Source: Reticulascus tulasneorum (taxonomy: Eukaryota; Ascomycota; Sordariomycetes; Glomerellales; Reticulascaceae). Taken from it: a DNA stretch of 64,000 nucleotides. The notes under the pieces are model-generated. The model was not told the origin of the DNA and did not search any database. It worked only from the letters and a program-made list of their open reading frames with translations. This document shows positions 1-12,178 of this stretch, in pieces; the first letter of the stretch is position 1, and the number at the start of each line of letters is the position of its first letter. The stretch covers positions 2,976,001 through 3,040,000 of the forward strand of contig LSAX01000005.1 in assembly GCA_001557505.1 (NCBI GenBank). Direction: 5' to 3'. The translations under genes and the position numbers were made by a program.

Positions 1-3000
1 GCCAAACAGCACGTGATCACGGCACGTTCCGCACCTCGACTTCTTACCGAGGAGGTGGGGCGGTGTCCTCGGTGAGACTTCCAAGGAACGACAACTACAC
101 ATTCTGAGCATCTATAAGAGGCGACGGCCATGCCATCTCAAAGGTCACAACGCTTTCTAGAAAGATCGCACAAGGGTATGTATCAAACTGACGCTTGGTA
201 GCTACATGCTCTTCTGGACAGGAGGTCAGGGAGGTAGGTCACGGCACGAGCGGGCGATTGGCCAGAGGTACATGATATCTGGAGGGGAACAAATGGGCCA
301 GACATTTCTTCGGCTTCGCAAGGTGGCAGCGGCGGATATCACGGTGGATCACTCACGGAGATCATTTGGTGAGGCAGAGACAGTCAAGTATACATTGTGT
401 GCTGAGTTGCTAATAGTGCATGCGGGCTAGGACAGGCCTCCAAGCTTTGTCGTCCCCATCCCGGATCATACAGTCATTCATAGGCCATCCCAGAACAAAT
501 ACCCATGATACTTGCAAGCTCCTGGTAATCTGTCGACACAACCCTCCGGTGACGATATTACTTCAGCCAAACAACTTTCTGAAGAAGCACAGCTGGGATA
601 TGCTGACATGCTCATGAGCCAGCAGCGAAGCCTTAAGAGTGCCGAGGTGACGATGAGCGTAGACACGCAGGAAAGACATCAGGGAGGTGAGAGGTTGTCG
701 GACCAGCAAAGCTATCGCCGGAAGAGATGATCAAAGCCGTCTGGGCAACTTCTCTTGAAGAAAAAGCTCCCGCGGACAAGACCAATTCGACAGTCGCCCA
801 ACCACTCAATCGACGCTCGATACGGACTCTCGCGGAGACAAATTAAGCCAGAGTCTCATTTGCACAGACACATCAATTGCCAGTGCCAGACGTCTGATTA
901 GAAACGGTGGGCAGCGGCGGGGGCAAAATGATATCAATGCCTTGAATAGCTGATTGGAGTCGTGCCGTCCGAGTAGCCGAAGGCGTCGTCTGGCTCCCAT
1001 CCTGCGATATCTGGGCACCTGTGTCATGGCCCGCCGCGATGAACGTCGACACCCTGAAGTTTTGGAGGCTGCCGTCGTCTGTGGCATCGTTGGTAGGACT
1101 GTTGGTGGTGTAGTGATGCGGTTGCTTGGACGACTTCCTGCTATGAAGGGTGGTGGATCAGCATTGAAGGTAATTACTAAGAGTGAAGTATCAAAAGGGA
1201 CAAAGTAGAAGGATGTTCTGTACCCGTTCACGAGAGTTTTGTTGCTCTGGTTCTCCATTGTAACACGCGTATAGACGATGGCGATGATGCTGGCGATGAC
1301 TTCGGCGGGGTTGAAATTTTGTCGGACAAGACAAGCGCGGGCAGCTCAACACAACTGACGATACCAATTACGGCTCAACAATTGCTTCTGGACAAGACGC
1401 AAACCTTTCTATGTCATAGGAGGGTCGAAATTCCGAAATAGTTTCGCAGAGGGGACGATGGCGTCAGGAGAGAAGAAGAGGTGTTAGAACAGCAGTTGCA
1501 ACCTGGCGAAAGATTGAGAACGAACAGACTAGTAGAAGGAGAAGAGTCGAAAACCGAGGGGGCATAAGAGGTTTATGGCATCTCTGAGATTGAGTCGACC
1601 CCACAGGGAACCGAAAGCAAATGGGCAAGGAGGATAAGCACTGGGCATGTGGGGGGGTCAAAAAGTAGAGCAAAAAGACCGATTGCCAGTAAACCGCGGG
1701 ACAAAACCTGACCACAAGCACCGCTTGCCGTAGAGTGTATGCTGAGGGCTGCTGGGAGGGCGCGAGGGCGCGAGGGCGCCTGGGATGGCAAGGGCCTTGG
1801 GAAGATAAAGTGACGTGTGGCATGGGATTCCGATTGAACTTGACTGAACTTGAGTGCCACGAAAAGACTATGCTATTGTGAGCTGGACAGTCGACAATTC
1901 CATCTCAAAGCAGTCACATCTCTTTCAACCCAATCCATCCTCCAAGTCAAAGTGAAATGTGCCAGTGGTTCATAGAATCCCAGAGGCGGTCGACCGATAA
2001 ACCGGGATGGTGTCCAGGAAAGGCTCCAGGTACAGCAAATCACCAGTGGATCGCAGGGGCGACGACGCGGAGAGCTTCGAATCCTGCATGTGGTAACTTT
2101 AGTCTTCATAGGGCGGGGAGCTGGGAGCCAGGAGCTGTAGCTCAGAGAAGTACCTATAGAGGTGTCGGGTTGGAATTGAAATTTGGGACTCTCGCCAGCA
2201 CAGGTTGGTTATGCCAGATCGGGAATCGCAAGCCCAACATGCCGCCAACATGCCGTCAATTGGGGCTTCAGGAACACCGGCTGGTGGGAGGAGAAAGTCT
2301 GAGGGAACAAGGCTCGGAGAAATAGTATATTGCGTTTTCCTCTATGTGGCTTTTTCTAGAATAAAGGAAGTGAGCTGCGAATTTGAAGACACTCCAGAGA
2401 GAGCGATCATCAATCCTGTGAGCTGTGTACTGCACCTCTCAGCGAGTCTGGCAGCTTTCCCCGCCAGATCCAAGCCTGTGCCTTTTCTTGTCCAGTCCTG
2501 ACGCAAGTAACCAGCACGTTGAGGTACCTCGTCCCAGCGTGCTGGGTGGGCTGCAGCAAGATCACTCGAACCCGCGCGAGCTGGTGATCCTTGTCCCCAG
2601 TGCACACCACCACTTCCTACCGGTCACACGGAAATGGGGGACATAGTTGAGCGAGCCCTCTCAAAATCGTTCTCGGCCAGCAAATGAAGAATACCAAAAC
2701 TGGCGTTGAACCACGACTTTGGTTTTCGAATTAACCCGGCGAGGAACACGATCCATCCGCTGGAATTGATCGTGAAAACGTATTTGGAGGGTTTTTGAAG
2801 TCGGAGGGTAGGCAATTCGATGGGAAACTCGGCTTCTTCGGAGGACTCTCCTTCGTCGAGTCCAAGGGAAACACATATTCGCTCTCTGCAGCAGCACACA
2901 AGCCGGGCGACGATATGAGACGAGCTATGCAGGCGCAAATGAGGGGACGGCAGCTCAACACCAATCAGCAACTCATATCTAGCGCCGAGGAACTCACGCC

Positions 3001-3900
3001 GCGACGCCAGCGACGCCAGCCTTGGGGGGAGGAATAGGGGCAGACTTTTCAGGGTCAACGACACCCCCCAGATTTCCGTCCCCTCATGCTTCCCTCTTCC
3101 ACCTTCTCAGCAGCAAAGTCGGGCCTGTCGACGATAGTGGCTAGCGTTGTGCTACTTCAAGTCGGGCAGTCGAAGGCAGTTGAAGAGCCACGTGCCAGAT
3201 CGCGTGATGCATGGTCGAGGCTGGTGGTTCGCGGACCACCTTGACTGAGGAAGTTAGGCGGTGGTAAAGGCGCAAGCAACCGTAGAAACGAGAAAGGGTG
3301 AGAGGACACACTTCATCCCATTCAAATTCATCGATATGAGAGATATCGCATCGCGGTGAAGAACGAGGACTCATTCTTATATACCTAGCTTACAATGGGG
3401 ACCATGAGTATGTCCTTTTGCTTCATGCTCGTACATCCAGAAAGTTGCCGGACGGGCGGCAGCAGCGACAAGTGTCCTTTTGTAATCGTCACAGCTGTAG
3501 CCCATCATGATCGACGGAAGTATCGTTACCTCGGTATGACTAGAGAGGGGGCGAGTTGCCTCGTTGCTGAACGAATTCACTCGTCCCGAATAGGTACCCT
3601 CTACCCATCGTTGGCGCTGTTGGCCGCCTAAAGTCAAGCCCACACTCGCAAATGCTATTTCCGCGTGGCTTACACAAACGAATCGTCTACCGGACCTGAT
3701 TGGTGTCAAAAGAACAATTTCCAAGGGCAGTCATATGTCGGTGGGGCAGCGATGCAGCACGTTTCGGATGCAACCAATGATTTTATGACAATAATGCGGC
3801 CGTAAGATCCTTTTGCGCATATGCGTGGGTTACAGGGAGTCATCTGCACGGTCCTTTGGCGCCAGAATGCACTAACCCTTGCAGGCTCGATGAGGCCTTC
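1..3900. other. Stretch without a recognisable gene
   Basis: I see no protein family, splice-consistent gene or RNA gene here. Open frames on both strands are short (about 150 codons at most), rich in Arg, Ser and Pro, and none shows a known motif. It contains a small GC-rich tandem repeat at 1757-1780. It may hold the upstream region of the Clr5 gene that follows, and possibly a lineage-specific gene I cannot recognise. Confidence 0.5.
1757..1780. repeat. 8-bp tandem repeat, three copies
   Basis: The unit agggcgcg is repeated three times, the last copy ending in cc. It is a simple GC-rich microsatellite in non-coding DNA with no evident role. Confidence 0.8.
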
Positions 3901-6235
3901 ATGTTGGCCAAAACAACTCTGCCACTTTGTACAGTTCGGTTACCAAGATCTCCTTCTTTGAGAGACCATGAGAATCGTATGCCTTGTGTATTCCTGGATA
4001 TGGATATCGCCAGAGCTGCTAGCGGATCGAAATGGATAGATTCAACTACGCCCGGCGAAATTCCTGGCCCGGCGAGCCCGTGGGCCACGACCTCCGACTG
4101 GATGCGGCACAAGGATGAGATCATGGATCTATACTGTAAACAGGATTTACCGCTCCCCCAGGTCAAAAAATTCATGGAGAATCACCGTGGATTCAGAGCT
4201 ACGTATGTTGCGTCCAAGATCTAAATACAGAAAATGTGGAACTGACCCAGCTCAGTGAGCGTCAATACAAAACGCGGTTCAGGATGTGGAACGTGGACAA
4301 GAACGTGAAAGCCAGCGAGATGCGCGCAATAGTGAGAATCATGAAGCGCCGCGGTGACAAAGACACAAACTTTGTGCTGAGAGGGCAAGACGTTCCTCTA
4401 TCAAAAATCGATCGTTGGGTGAAAAGGCATGGCAATGAAAGAAGCTTGACGTTGACACCAGACCCGGAGGAAGAAGGTATGCTATCCCATGATACCTCAT
4501 GACATCGCCGCCGTAAGCGGTAGAAATTGGTGTTGACATCATGTCTGATTTAGCACACACGCCTGAAGATCTTGAATACTATACGCCGTATGAAGCTTGG
4601 AGTGATCAGGAGGAGTGTAGCCGGCAAGAAACAGAGTGCGCGGGTGGGCAGGATGATAGTCCCGTTAAGGACAAGTGTTTGCACGAGGTTATGCACCTGA
4701 TGACTGACCCGTATGAAACAAATTCCGCCTACCATCTAACCTTGTGGAAGACTCGCTGACAGGCATACGGTCGAACAAGACCAGCCAGATACCAGCCTAT
4801 TTTGGGCAGAGGAGAGGCAGCATTGGCTCTGCCGTCCATCTTTGGTACCGCCGGAAATCGAGAGACTACAAGTATCGATAATAAAAATCTTGACGCCGGC
4901 CTAAGGGTATTTGCAAATGACGGACCTCGCTACCCGTTTAATTTTGGAGACAGCAGCATATCCTCTCAAGAGACAGACCATAGCTATTCCGGCAGAACAA
5001 CTCCTGATTTTCTCGGGAGACAAACCGCCAGTTCTATAACTCTTTCGCAGTTTCGTCAATTGCATGATCCGAAATTGAGTCGATCTGGCAAGCGATTTGT
5101 AGAATGCAGTGACGATGAGGACGAACCCCAAGACACCGCATCCAATAAGCGGTTTAAAGCTGATAGTATCTTGATTCTATCTTGTCCATACAGAAAACGC
5201 AACCCAGCGAGGTTCAATATGCGAAATCACCAAGTTTGCGCACTGCATAGCTTTGCAAACTTGTCACTGTTGAAGTACAGTCTTCCCAATACCTCAGTTT
5301 GGCACGGCTCCAGCTAACAATTTAAGACGCCACGTATCAATATATCACAGAAGGGAGGAGCCGCAGACTTGTCCGAGGTGCCAAGAGCATTTCACAAGCA
5401 AAGAAGTGTTGTCAGATCACCTGAGGGCTCGCGATGTGTGCGAACGAAGGCCGCCTTTAAACTGTGGTCGAGATCCTGAGGACGGGATTACTTATGAGAT
5501 CAGTGATGTGCTTCGGTCGCGAAGATCCAAGGTTGACGACTGGACATCTTTGTGGAGAGTCCTTTTTCCAGATGATGACGGAATCCCAAAGCCAGGTAAA
5601 CTTCACTTTTTTGCAGTGTTGCAGGCGGCCAACTTTACTTGTACTGACATTTCATTACCATAGATTTCATGGCGCCCGTAGAAATAGACGAGGCAGAGAA
5701 ACTCATGCAACCCGCTGCGAACGCTTTCGCAGACGACCTGTTGGGCGCCCTCGACACCATGATACCTGCGCATTTTCGCCAAAATGTCCATAGCGTGGTC
5801 AGTATCAAATACGGAATCTTCTTGAAGCACGAGTTCCAGAGATGTAAAGACACAATATCGCGATCGACAACGCTGTCAAAATCCGAAAGTTCTCAGCCCG
5901 GCCACAAGAAAAGTGCAGACCAGACACCTCGTGCTCCTATTAGCCACGGAACAACAGGGGAATCAGCAGACAGACTCCCGAGGTTTTGGTTGCCATCCAT
6001 CGGTATCCCGGAGACTCAGATGGGCTTGATGTATGATTCTGAATCTACATCGCGTTCGCATGTCTCCGCAACTACAAGCCTAAGATCCTTTGGCACCTTC
6101 AGGCCAGTTGTCCTCGAAACCGAACCCAGTTTGGGCTTCGCTCCTCAGGATTATCCGAGCTATTTGACAAATTGGAGGGAGGGATTCAACAGCCTTTCCG
6201 TGGATCATGTGGGACGGCCAATCGAGCTAGAGTAG
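3901..6235 (+). CDS. Clr5-domain protein with C2H2-like zinc-finger region
   Basis: Proposed exons are 3901-4202, 4256-4476, 4554-4710, 4763-4871, 4973-5274, 5327-5595 and 5664-6235 (643 aa); all phases agree. The N-terminal part carries a Clr5 domain: a Trp-led segment (DWMRHKDEIMDLY), then GFRAT joined by splicing to ERQYKTRFRMWNVDKN, the usual ending of this fungal DNA-binding-like module. Farther on is a Cys/His-rich region: CPYRKRNPARF, then SLLK joined to RHVSIYH, then CPRCQEHF and a final His/Cys cluster, as in many fungal nuclear proteins that combine Clr5 with zinc fingers. After the fingers comes an LFPDD..IPKPD segment. The role is probably nuclear and regulatory, but this is inferred from domains only. 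The start is uncertain (in-frame ATG at 3901; a later one near 3979 is possible). The 4872-4972 intron is the weakest join. Confidence 0.72.
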
Positions 6236-8207
6236 GATTGGTATACATAGACATACATACAATGTAAATACAGCGGAGTGTGGTAAGTCGTGCAGTAGGG
6301 TTGCCAAATCCCGCCAACTGGCTCCACACAACTTGTTCATACGAATTATATTGCCTCAAGGCGTACTCAGTGGAGGGCGGGGACGTGTCTCACGGGTTCT
6401 CATATTGATGTGCGCTGGGGTGTTTTGCCGGCCCTTACTTTTCACACCGATTGCTTTGGGAAATTCATTCACAGTATCCAAATCTATCTAACAGCCGGAC
6501 TTTTCCGTCAAAAAACTGTTTACACCTTATAAGCACCATGATGCCCAACAATCACTTTATAATAGCCCATATCTGAACTAATTCAGTCTTGACTTCATCC
6601 GTCGAGTCGGAAGTGATAGTGATTTGGTCGTCTAGGGTTCCACTATTCATTCCGGAAATCGCCGAGGAGTCGTGTCTGTGCATTAGGGCCAACAAACAAA
6701 TCACTACCAACCTGGCATACGTGTTTGTATTTACGGTTGCAGACAGATCTTCGTCTCAGGCAGCAATCTGAGGACGAGACATACTCACGCTTGTTCCGGT
6801 TGGTGCGAGTTTGCAAATCATCTAGCCCTGATTACAAGAACGTGGCGAGCAGGTTTTAGTCATGTTGGCTGTTTGCCCAGTGGCGTTAGTGGCCAAGGAA
6901 TCGCAGGGCTATTGATGGTATCATTGGATATTACCTAAGTACCGTGCATACATGCAGTGGCACGCGCAAATAACGTTTCGAGACATGTTCCAATAGTTCA
7001 CCTAAAAAGCCCTGGAAGATACTCCGTAACTCTGCCGCAAATGCAAATTTCTCTACTCTAGTTGCTATTGTAAGAGATCGGATACTTGACCATGCATGTG
7101 GTAACAAATCTCTTTAATAGGTCTACGGCACGTCTCTTACAAAACCCTTCTTTGGACCAACTCTACCAGTGGCAGCATATGCTTTAACATTAGGCTCCTT
7201 CTGGTAAAGGTCGGTCAGGCGGGCGCCAGGATAGACTTCATGTAGGGACTTCTTCGTGATGTCTTCTGACTGTTATCTCCTCCAGATTCTATTATGCGGG
7301 GCCGACAGTTTACATGCCGGGGACAGCCAAGGTGGCGGCTGTGCACCGCGACATCAGCATAGACGTAGATATTTTCATAACTACGATGGAAGACCTCGTC
7401 GTGTACCGTACGCAACTGACGGAGTTGACAGGCTAGTGGGCCACGCCGCCCAAATTCGCCGTACGGAAGGTGGGCGGTGGAGGTCCCTAGGACCGCGACG
7501 TCGTCAGGGATAGGATTCAGGACTAGAAATTCTAGTAGGAATCCTACCAGGCTGACCGTCGTGGACATCAGCATGGTGAGCTTTGTGAAGGCGACGGAGT
7601 ATGACGGAGGTCTGTGGCCAAATTAGCGGTCTGCTGCTTTGGAGATTCCTCAGCTGCAGTTTTGTCTGACAGCTAAGGGAGCCAAATGTGAGGAAGGAGA
7701 GAAACATATTGCACCGTGTTTCTGGCCGGATCGGACCCAATTAGTGATCGAGCACTCTTTCAGGAGTTAACGAGGGTACTGAGATGCTTTGCGAAAGTGA
7801 TGTCCCCGCCAAGACTTAAGGCACGTGAACCTTGTTAAGCGGAGAACTCCAGCCAATGAGATTGCTAGAAGTACAGCTGTTTAAATACTTCCATGCTTCA
7901 GAGCCCATAGCCCCTAATTAATCCTCAAATGCCCCAACGTATATAGCGTTCTTAGCATTAATATTCAGTAACTGGCCGCTATATTTCGGCTACGTCAGTG
8001 GGATTTTAGCACCTCAGGTACGTCCTCTTCGACTCGTTTGACAGGCAACCACGGTGTGGCGTTTTTAGCTCGGGACATGATCTTGCCAAAGCTCATCGGT
8101 ACTGCTGTGCACGCCGGACTAATTACTAATTATGAAGATTGAAGAAGGATGAGGTCGGCCTTCTGCGCTGTCCGTGTGCCGAGTTGTTTCTCTAGATATC
8201 TGGGCCT
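6236..8207. other. Gene-free stretch
   Basis: No convincing coding sequence. A minus-strand open frame at 7215-7574 has ordinary composition but no family I recognise and no ATG-led neighbour exons I can join to it. The right end should contain the promoter of the gene starting at 8316. Confidence 0.5.
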
Positions 8208-8214
8208 TATAAAT
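8208..8214 (+). promoter_or_regulatory. TATA-like box
   Basis: A tataaat sequence lies about 100 bases before the ATG at 8316, a usual place for a fungal TATA element. Identified by position and sequence only. Confidence 0.35.
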
Positions 8215-8315
8215 CCAGTAGATGGACAGTGGAATGGGTTCCTTGACTCAGTTTCACTCTGCACATCTCTTCGCTGCGCCGACCAGAAGATCCAGCCCCG
8301 TTTGTGACTCGCAAG

Positions 8316-9104
8316 ATGAATGCTATTCAAACTGCTGCCCACGCCTTCAAGGCTTTCCATGTTCCCGGTAAGCCATTGCTGCTTGCCAACGTTTACGATG
8401 CAGCATCGGCACGGTTGGTAGCAAGTCTTCCCAGATGCAACGCGCTGGCGACAACCAGTTTTGCCATCGCACGTCTCAATGGCACCGAGGACGCCGATCT
8501 CACGCTCGAGACACACCTATCTTCCCTCCGTGAAATCGCGTCCGTGGCCAATGAAACAGGAAAACCTCTAACTGTTGACTTCCAAGATGGGTACGGCGAC
8601 AAACTCGAGGAAGGGATTCAGAAGATGATTGAGATGGGTGTAGTGGGAATCAATCTTGAGGACGCGGATCAGAAGACAGCAGTGGTCATGGATGAGGAAA
8701 CAGCAACTCAGAGAGTCAAGCGCGCCTTGGCTGCAGCGACGAACGCCGGCGTTCCAGATTTTGTTGTCAATGCGCGCTCCGACACATATCTCCGCGGCGG
8801 CACTCTGGACGAGGCCATTCGGCGCGGCAAGCTGTACTTACACGCCGGCGCTACCTCTGTTTATATCCTGGGAGGCGGACCGAACGGAAGTACAACGGAA
8901 GAGGTGAAGAAGATGGTTGCCGCGTTGGATGGGAGGATCAATATTGGTTTGAGGCTGCCGAAACCTGGCATGGAAGCTGTTAGCTTGACGTCGGATGACC
9001 TCGCGAAGCTGGGGGTTTCGAGGATTAGTGTTGGTCCTCAGATCTACCTAGCGGCGGCGGAGGCTACTAAGATTGCGTCGCAGAAAGTCTTTGGACTGTC
9101 ATAA
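8316..9104 (+). CDS. Isocitrate lyase / PEP mutase superfamily enzyme
   Basis: Intronless, 262 aa, starting at the ATG at 8316 (MNAIQTAAHAF). It shows the (beta/alpha)8 layout of the phosphoenolpyruvate mutase/isocitrate lyase superfamily: LLLANVYDAASARL near the N-terminus, the metal-site region VDFQDGYGD, GINLEDAD, and VNARSDTYLRGG. Members cleave or form C-C or P-C bonds next to a carboxylate (2-methylisocitrate lyase, oxaloacetate hydrolase, carboxyphosphonoenolpyruvate mutase). It lacks the KKCGH active-site signature of true isocitrate lyase and is much shorter than that enzyme, so it belongs to the short PEP-mutase-like branch; the substrate cannot be read from sequence. It converges on the alpha/beta hydrolase gene at 9574-10564. 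Probably cytosolic, as no targeting peptide is seen. Confidence 0.9.
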   Translation: MNAIQTAAHAFKAFHVPGKPLLLANVYDAASARLVASLPRCNALATTSFAIARLNGTEDADLTLETHLSSLREIASVANETGKPLTVDFQDGYGDKLEEGIQKMIEMGVVGINLEDADQKTAVVMDEETATQRVKRALAAATNAGVPDFVVNARSDTYLRGGTLDEAIRRGKLYLHAGATSVYILGGGPNGSTTEEVKKMVAALDGRINIGLRLPKPGMEAVSLTSDDLAKLGVSRISVGPQIYLAAAEATKIASQKVFGLS

Positions 9105-9573
9105 TTTGATTAAGAGTTTAGCCTCAATCTTACCCGTTGCCCACACATGTACAGCCGTGCTTTCATGATCTTGAGATCATTGTCCCTCGGCATATACTAC
9201 TCGATTAGCTCAGGTTTTCAGAAATGCTAGATCATCTAAGAGATCATCTAAGATACCTCTGTTAGGGCGTTGGTGGAGACGACAAGTAAAGTGGCGCTGG
9301 GCAAATAATGCAATATTTTGCGGAATGCTTATGCAATTGTGATCCTTTGGTGCCCGAAATGCTCTCTCCAGGCCAACTACATGATGAACCATGGGTTACG
9401 CTTGTATTACAGTGCCACTCTAGATATCTTTCAATACCTTATTGGAATCATGGATTTCTTGTTAGATACAAATCCGTATTACAAATGCACTCGATCGGCT
9501 TCGTGTCATGGATTGGATGGGCAGATCAACACTCAGGCTCTGTCAGTTATTATCAAATCTCTTCGTGCTACAT
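9105..9573. other. Intergenic region between convergent genes
   Basis: About 470 bases between two convergent genes; it should hold both 3' ends. The only structure noted is a direct repeat, two copies of a 12-bp unit at 9229-9252. Confidence 0.6.
9229..9252. repeat. Two tandem copies of a 12-bp unit
   Basis: The unit agatcatctaag occurs twice head to tail. It lies between two convergent genes and has no evident function. Confidence 0.8.
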
Positions 9574-10564
9574 CTATTTGTATTTATTGACCATAGCCAA
9601 CAGGGCCGACCCAATATCCACTGGATTCGTCGCATTAAGATAATGACCACCGCCTTCGGCGAATGTTAGCTTCGCCTCGACCGACGAAGTGAATAGCTTG
9701 ATCTGCTCAGCTGGCACGGTCTTGCCGAACACTGGGTCTTCCGGTCCCTATCAATATGTTAAAACCCGCGTCGGTGAGGGGGAAACGTCCGATACGTACC
9801 TGTATCCAGTGGACCGGGCATTTGATGTCTCTCAGCCGAAGCAGGAGCCCATCTCTCTCCAGAAGGCAGTTGAGTGCCACCTTGAGTTTCTTCCGTCCCT
9901 CGTCGCCCGTGTATACCTCCTTGAGCGTTGCGTGCCAAAAGGCAGTAGTCTTGGCCGACACGGTGCCGGAGAAGCCCAGTGTGGCGACCAAACCGCACCA
10001 GATGTCGTCGACGACAAAGTCTGGCGTTGGCTCGGCGGAACACCATTTCTCGTAAAAGGGCATAAGGAGCGTTTTGGGATCCCAGCAGCCCTTGAGTCGG
10101 GACTCGCTCGACTCATAGTCCATTGAGGTTCCAAGCGGCATGAGGCCGAGTATCTGCGCAAGTCAGCCTCTTTTCGGCGATGCTACAGATGAACGCACCC
10201 GGTCCGGCGCCAGCAGCGCCATTCTGGTAACAATCCACCCGCCCTGGCTCGTGCCAAGGGCAAAGGCCTTGTTGATGCCCAGCTTTTCCATCACCTGTAG
10301 CGCCATAATAGCCGAGTCCCAGTAGGTGAAATGCTCCGTCGGGGAGGTCGTCGAGCCATGGCCTAAGGGCTCGATGGCGAGCAGGTTCACCGCGTCGGTC
10401 AGCTCTTTACTCTCAAACTGGTCACGATAGAGCGCCACGGTGGTACACATGGAGTTGATGAGCACCCAAGTCGGCTTGGCGGCATCGTAGCTGTCGCCTG
10501 ATAGTTGGTATCCGGCCCTGATGCCGCCAAGATGGGGAACCTCAATGGTCTTGGTGGCAGCCAT
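9574..10564 (-). CDS. Alpha/beta hydrolase fold protein
   Basis: Three exons read on the minus strand: 10564-10199, 10153-9800 and 9747-9574 (297 aa), with introns of 45 and 52 nt, both phase 0. The start is the ATG at 10564 (MAATKTIEVPHLGG). The fold is shown by PTWVLINSMCT after the first strand, the nucleophile elbow ALGTSQGGW (Ser in G-T-S-Q-G), an acidic residue region GPEDPVFGK, and the catalytic His in EGGGHYLNATNP near the C-terminus. This is the Ser-Asp-His triad layout of esterases, lactonases and epoxide-hydrolase-like enzymes; the actual substrate is unknown. No signal peptide, so it is likely intracellular. It faces the PEP-mutase-like gene. It is about 13 kb from the PKS, too far to assign it to product release without other data. 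Confidence 0.88.
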
Positions 10565-12178
10565 GGTCGATCCGCTGTGTCCAGGCAATTGGGGAGATTC
10601 TCCAGCAGGAGAATGGAAGGTTCCCACCCCAGCTGCCGAGCTGTACTATGTAGTATATATCCATGGGGGGAATACAACCTAGGAGCACTGTTGGTTGACC
10701 ATTCGGCAATGTTTCCGTGTATCCCCGCCCGTTAAAATCGTGTCTTGCTATTCGTACAGAGTAATGATTCCAGGGGGGCTAGCAAGGCCTGGATGCGGTT
10801 GGTCCTCACGGTCATCGATCTCATCACGCCGTCCCTTGTTGAAGTGGCGTTGCCAAGGATGAGGACCCCGCGCGGAGGACCGAGGTCGAGCCGCCCCTTT
10901 TCTTTTCTCCACTTGTTCTTTGAAATCCCGTAATAAAGGACTAACGTCAGAACTATCTTTCGGCTTGTAACGCAGTCGAGAGTTCAGATGCACTTCACAA
11001 ATTTGCAGATGGGGACATGCTTGTCCTGTTCGGAGCACACCAAGCTCGGTTTGACTTCCTGACACTTGAAATCCGCGCTAGGTATGACGCTGGGCTGCTC
11101 TGAGGGTGTCCTCTGGCCTCTGTCCGTGCCACACTCCTTCGTAGTTTGCAGGACTGATAATGCCCGCCATGCAACTTCGAAGGCTTGGCGTTACCATGCC
11201 CGAATTGCAGCCGAGGCCGGTACGATTAGCCCTTCAAGTTAAGTAGCGCTTGAGTGGGTATCGAAGGAAAAGGAACTTGTTTAGTCGAGGATCAACAAGA
11301 ACAGTATGAGTTCTTCAAAGAACATTCACTGATCACCACCCATTGACCCCATTTTTACTTGTTCCTGTTCTCCATAGAGTAGAAGGACTAGGGTTCGGGA
11401 GTGGCGTCCACTAATCATGGATGCACCCGCCCATCCAATTGCCCGAGACGGGACCGTTGGACACCCGCAGCCCACCACCCCCACCCAACCCTGGCCATAA
11501 GATATGCACCACCCAATGACCCCTACCAGGAGCATTGTCTGGTTCCAACATGCTTGTCCGTAGCACAAGAGCAAATGTCGATTTCGCGTCCTGGCCTTGA
11601 AAAGGAAGTTCTACTACTACACCGGTGAAGCTTAATAGGACTGATAACTTCCCCCAAGGCCAGGATACCAGAATCCTTATGGTTTTGCTTGCCAGGTCGA
11701 AGAACTGGCTACCTACTTTTGTACCCAAAGGTATGGGACACAATGGAGCTACTCGATGCTCATTGCTTACATACGTAGTACAATCTGTCTGCCTGCCTGC
11801 AAGGGGAAAAGAAGTGACCGGCATCATGGGTCAGGCACTTGCAGCTTTGTCGATCGAATTCTCCATTCACCACCCTGTACAACGGTGTGCTGTGTCAACG
11901 TTTCACGGTACCGTGGTATTCTGCCGTCCCGCTCTGTTGTGTCATAAACTATCATCCCAAGTACTGCAAATCTCGACCCCGGTTCTTTGATCAAGGGTGT
12001 TTGTTCCTCACAGCTATATTGTGTTGCTTATCCAGGAGCGGATTTCAGGAGTATCCAAGACCACATCGAGAATGCAAGGCTTCGGCCGTTGATAAATCTG
12101 GGCAACGCAGCTCCTGATTCTCGGGGAAAACTATCGTCGACACATTTCGCCCGAATTCTAGTTCGAGTTTGTCCAACA
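10565..12178. other. Gene-free stretch
   Basis: About 1.6 kb without a gene I can support. Several short open frames on both strands look like chance. It contains the upstream regions of the divergent alpha/beta hydrolase (minus) and the Pth11-like gene (plus). Confidence 0.55.

Noticed and set aside
2060..2095. tRNA-like B-box (cttcgaatcc)
   Set aside because: No matching A-box, acceptor stem or anticodon arm could be formed around it.
7215..7574. Minus-strand open frame that might be a gene fragment
   Set aside because: No recognisable domain, no neighbouring exons, and normal chance length for this composition.
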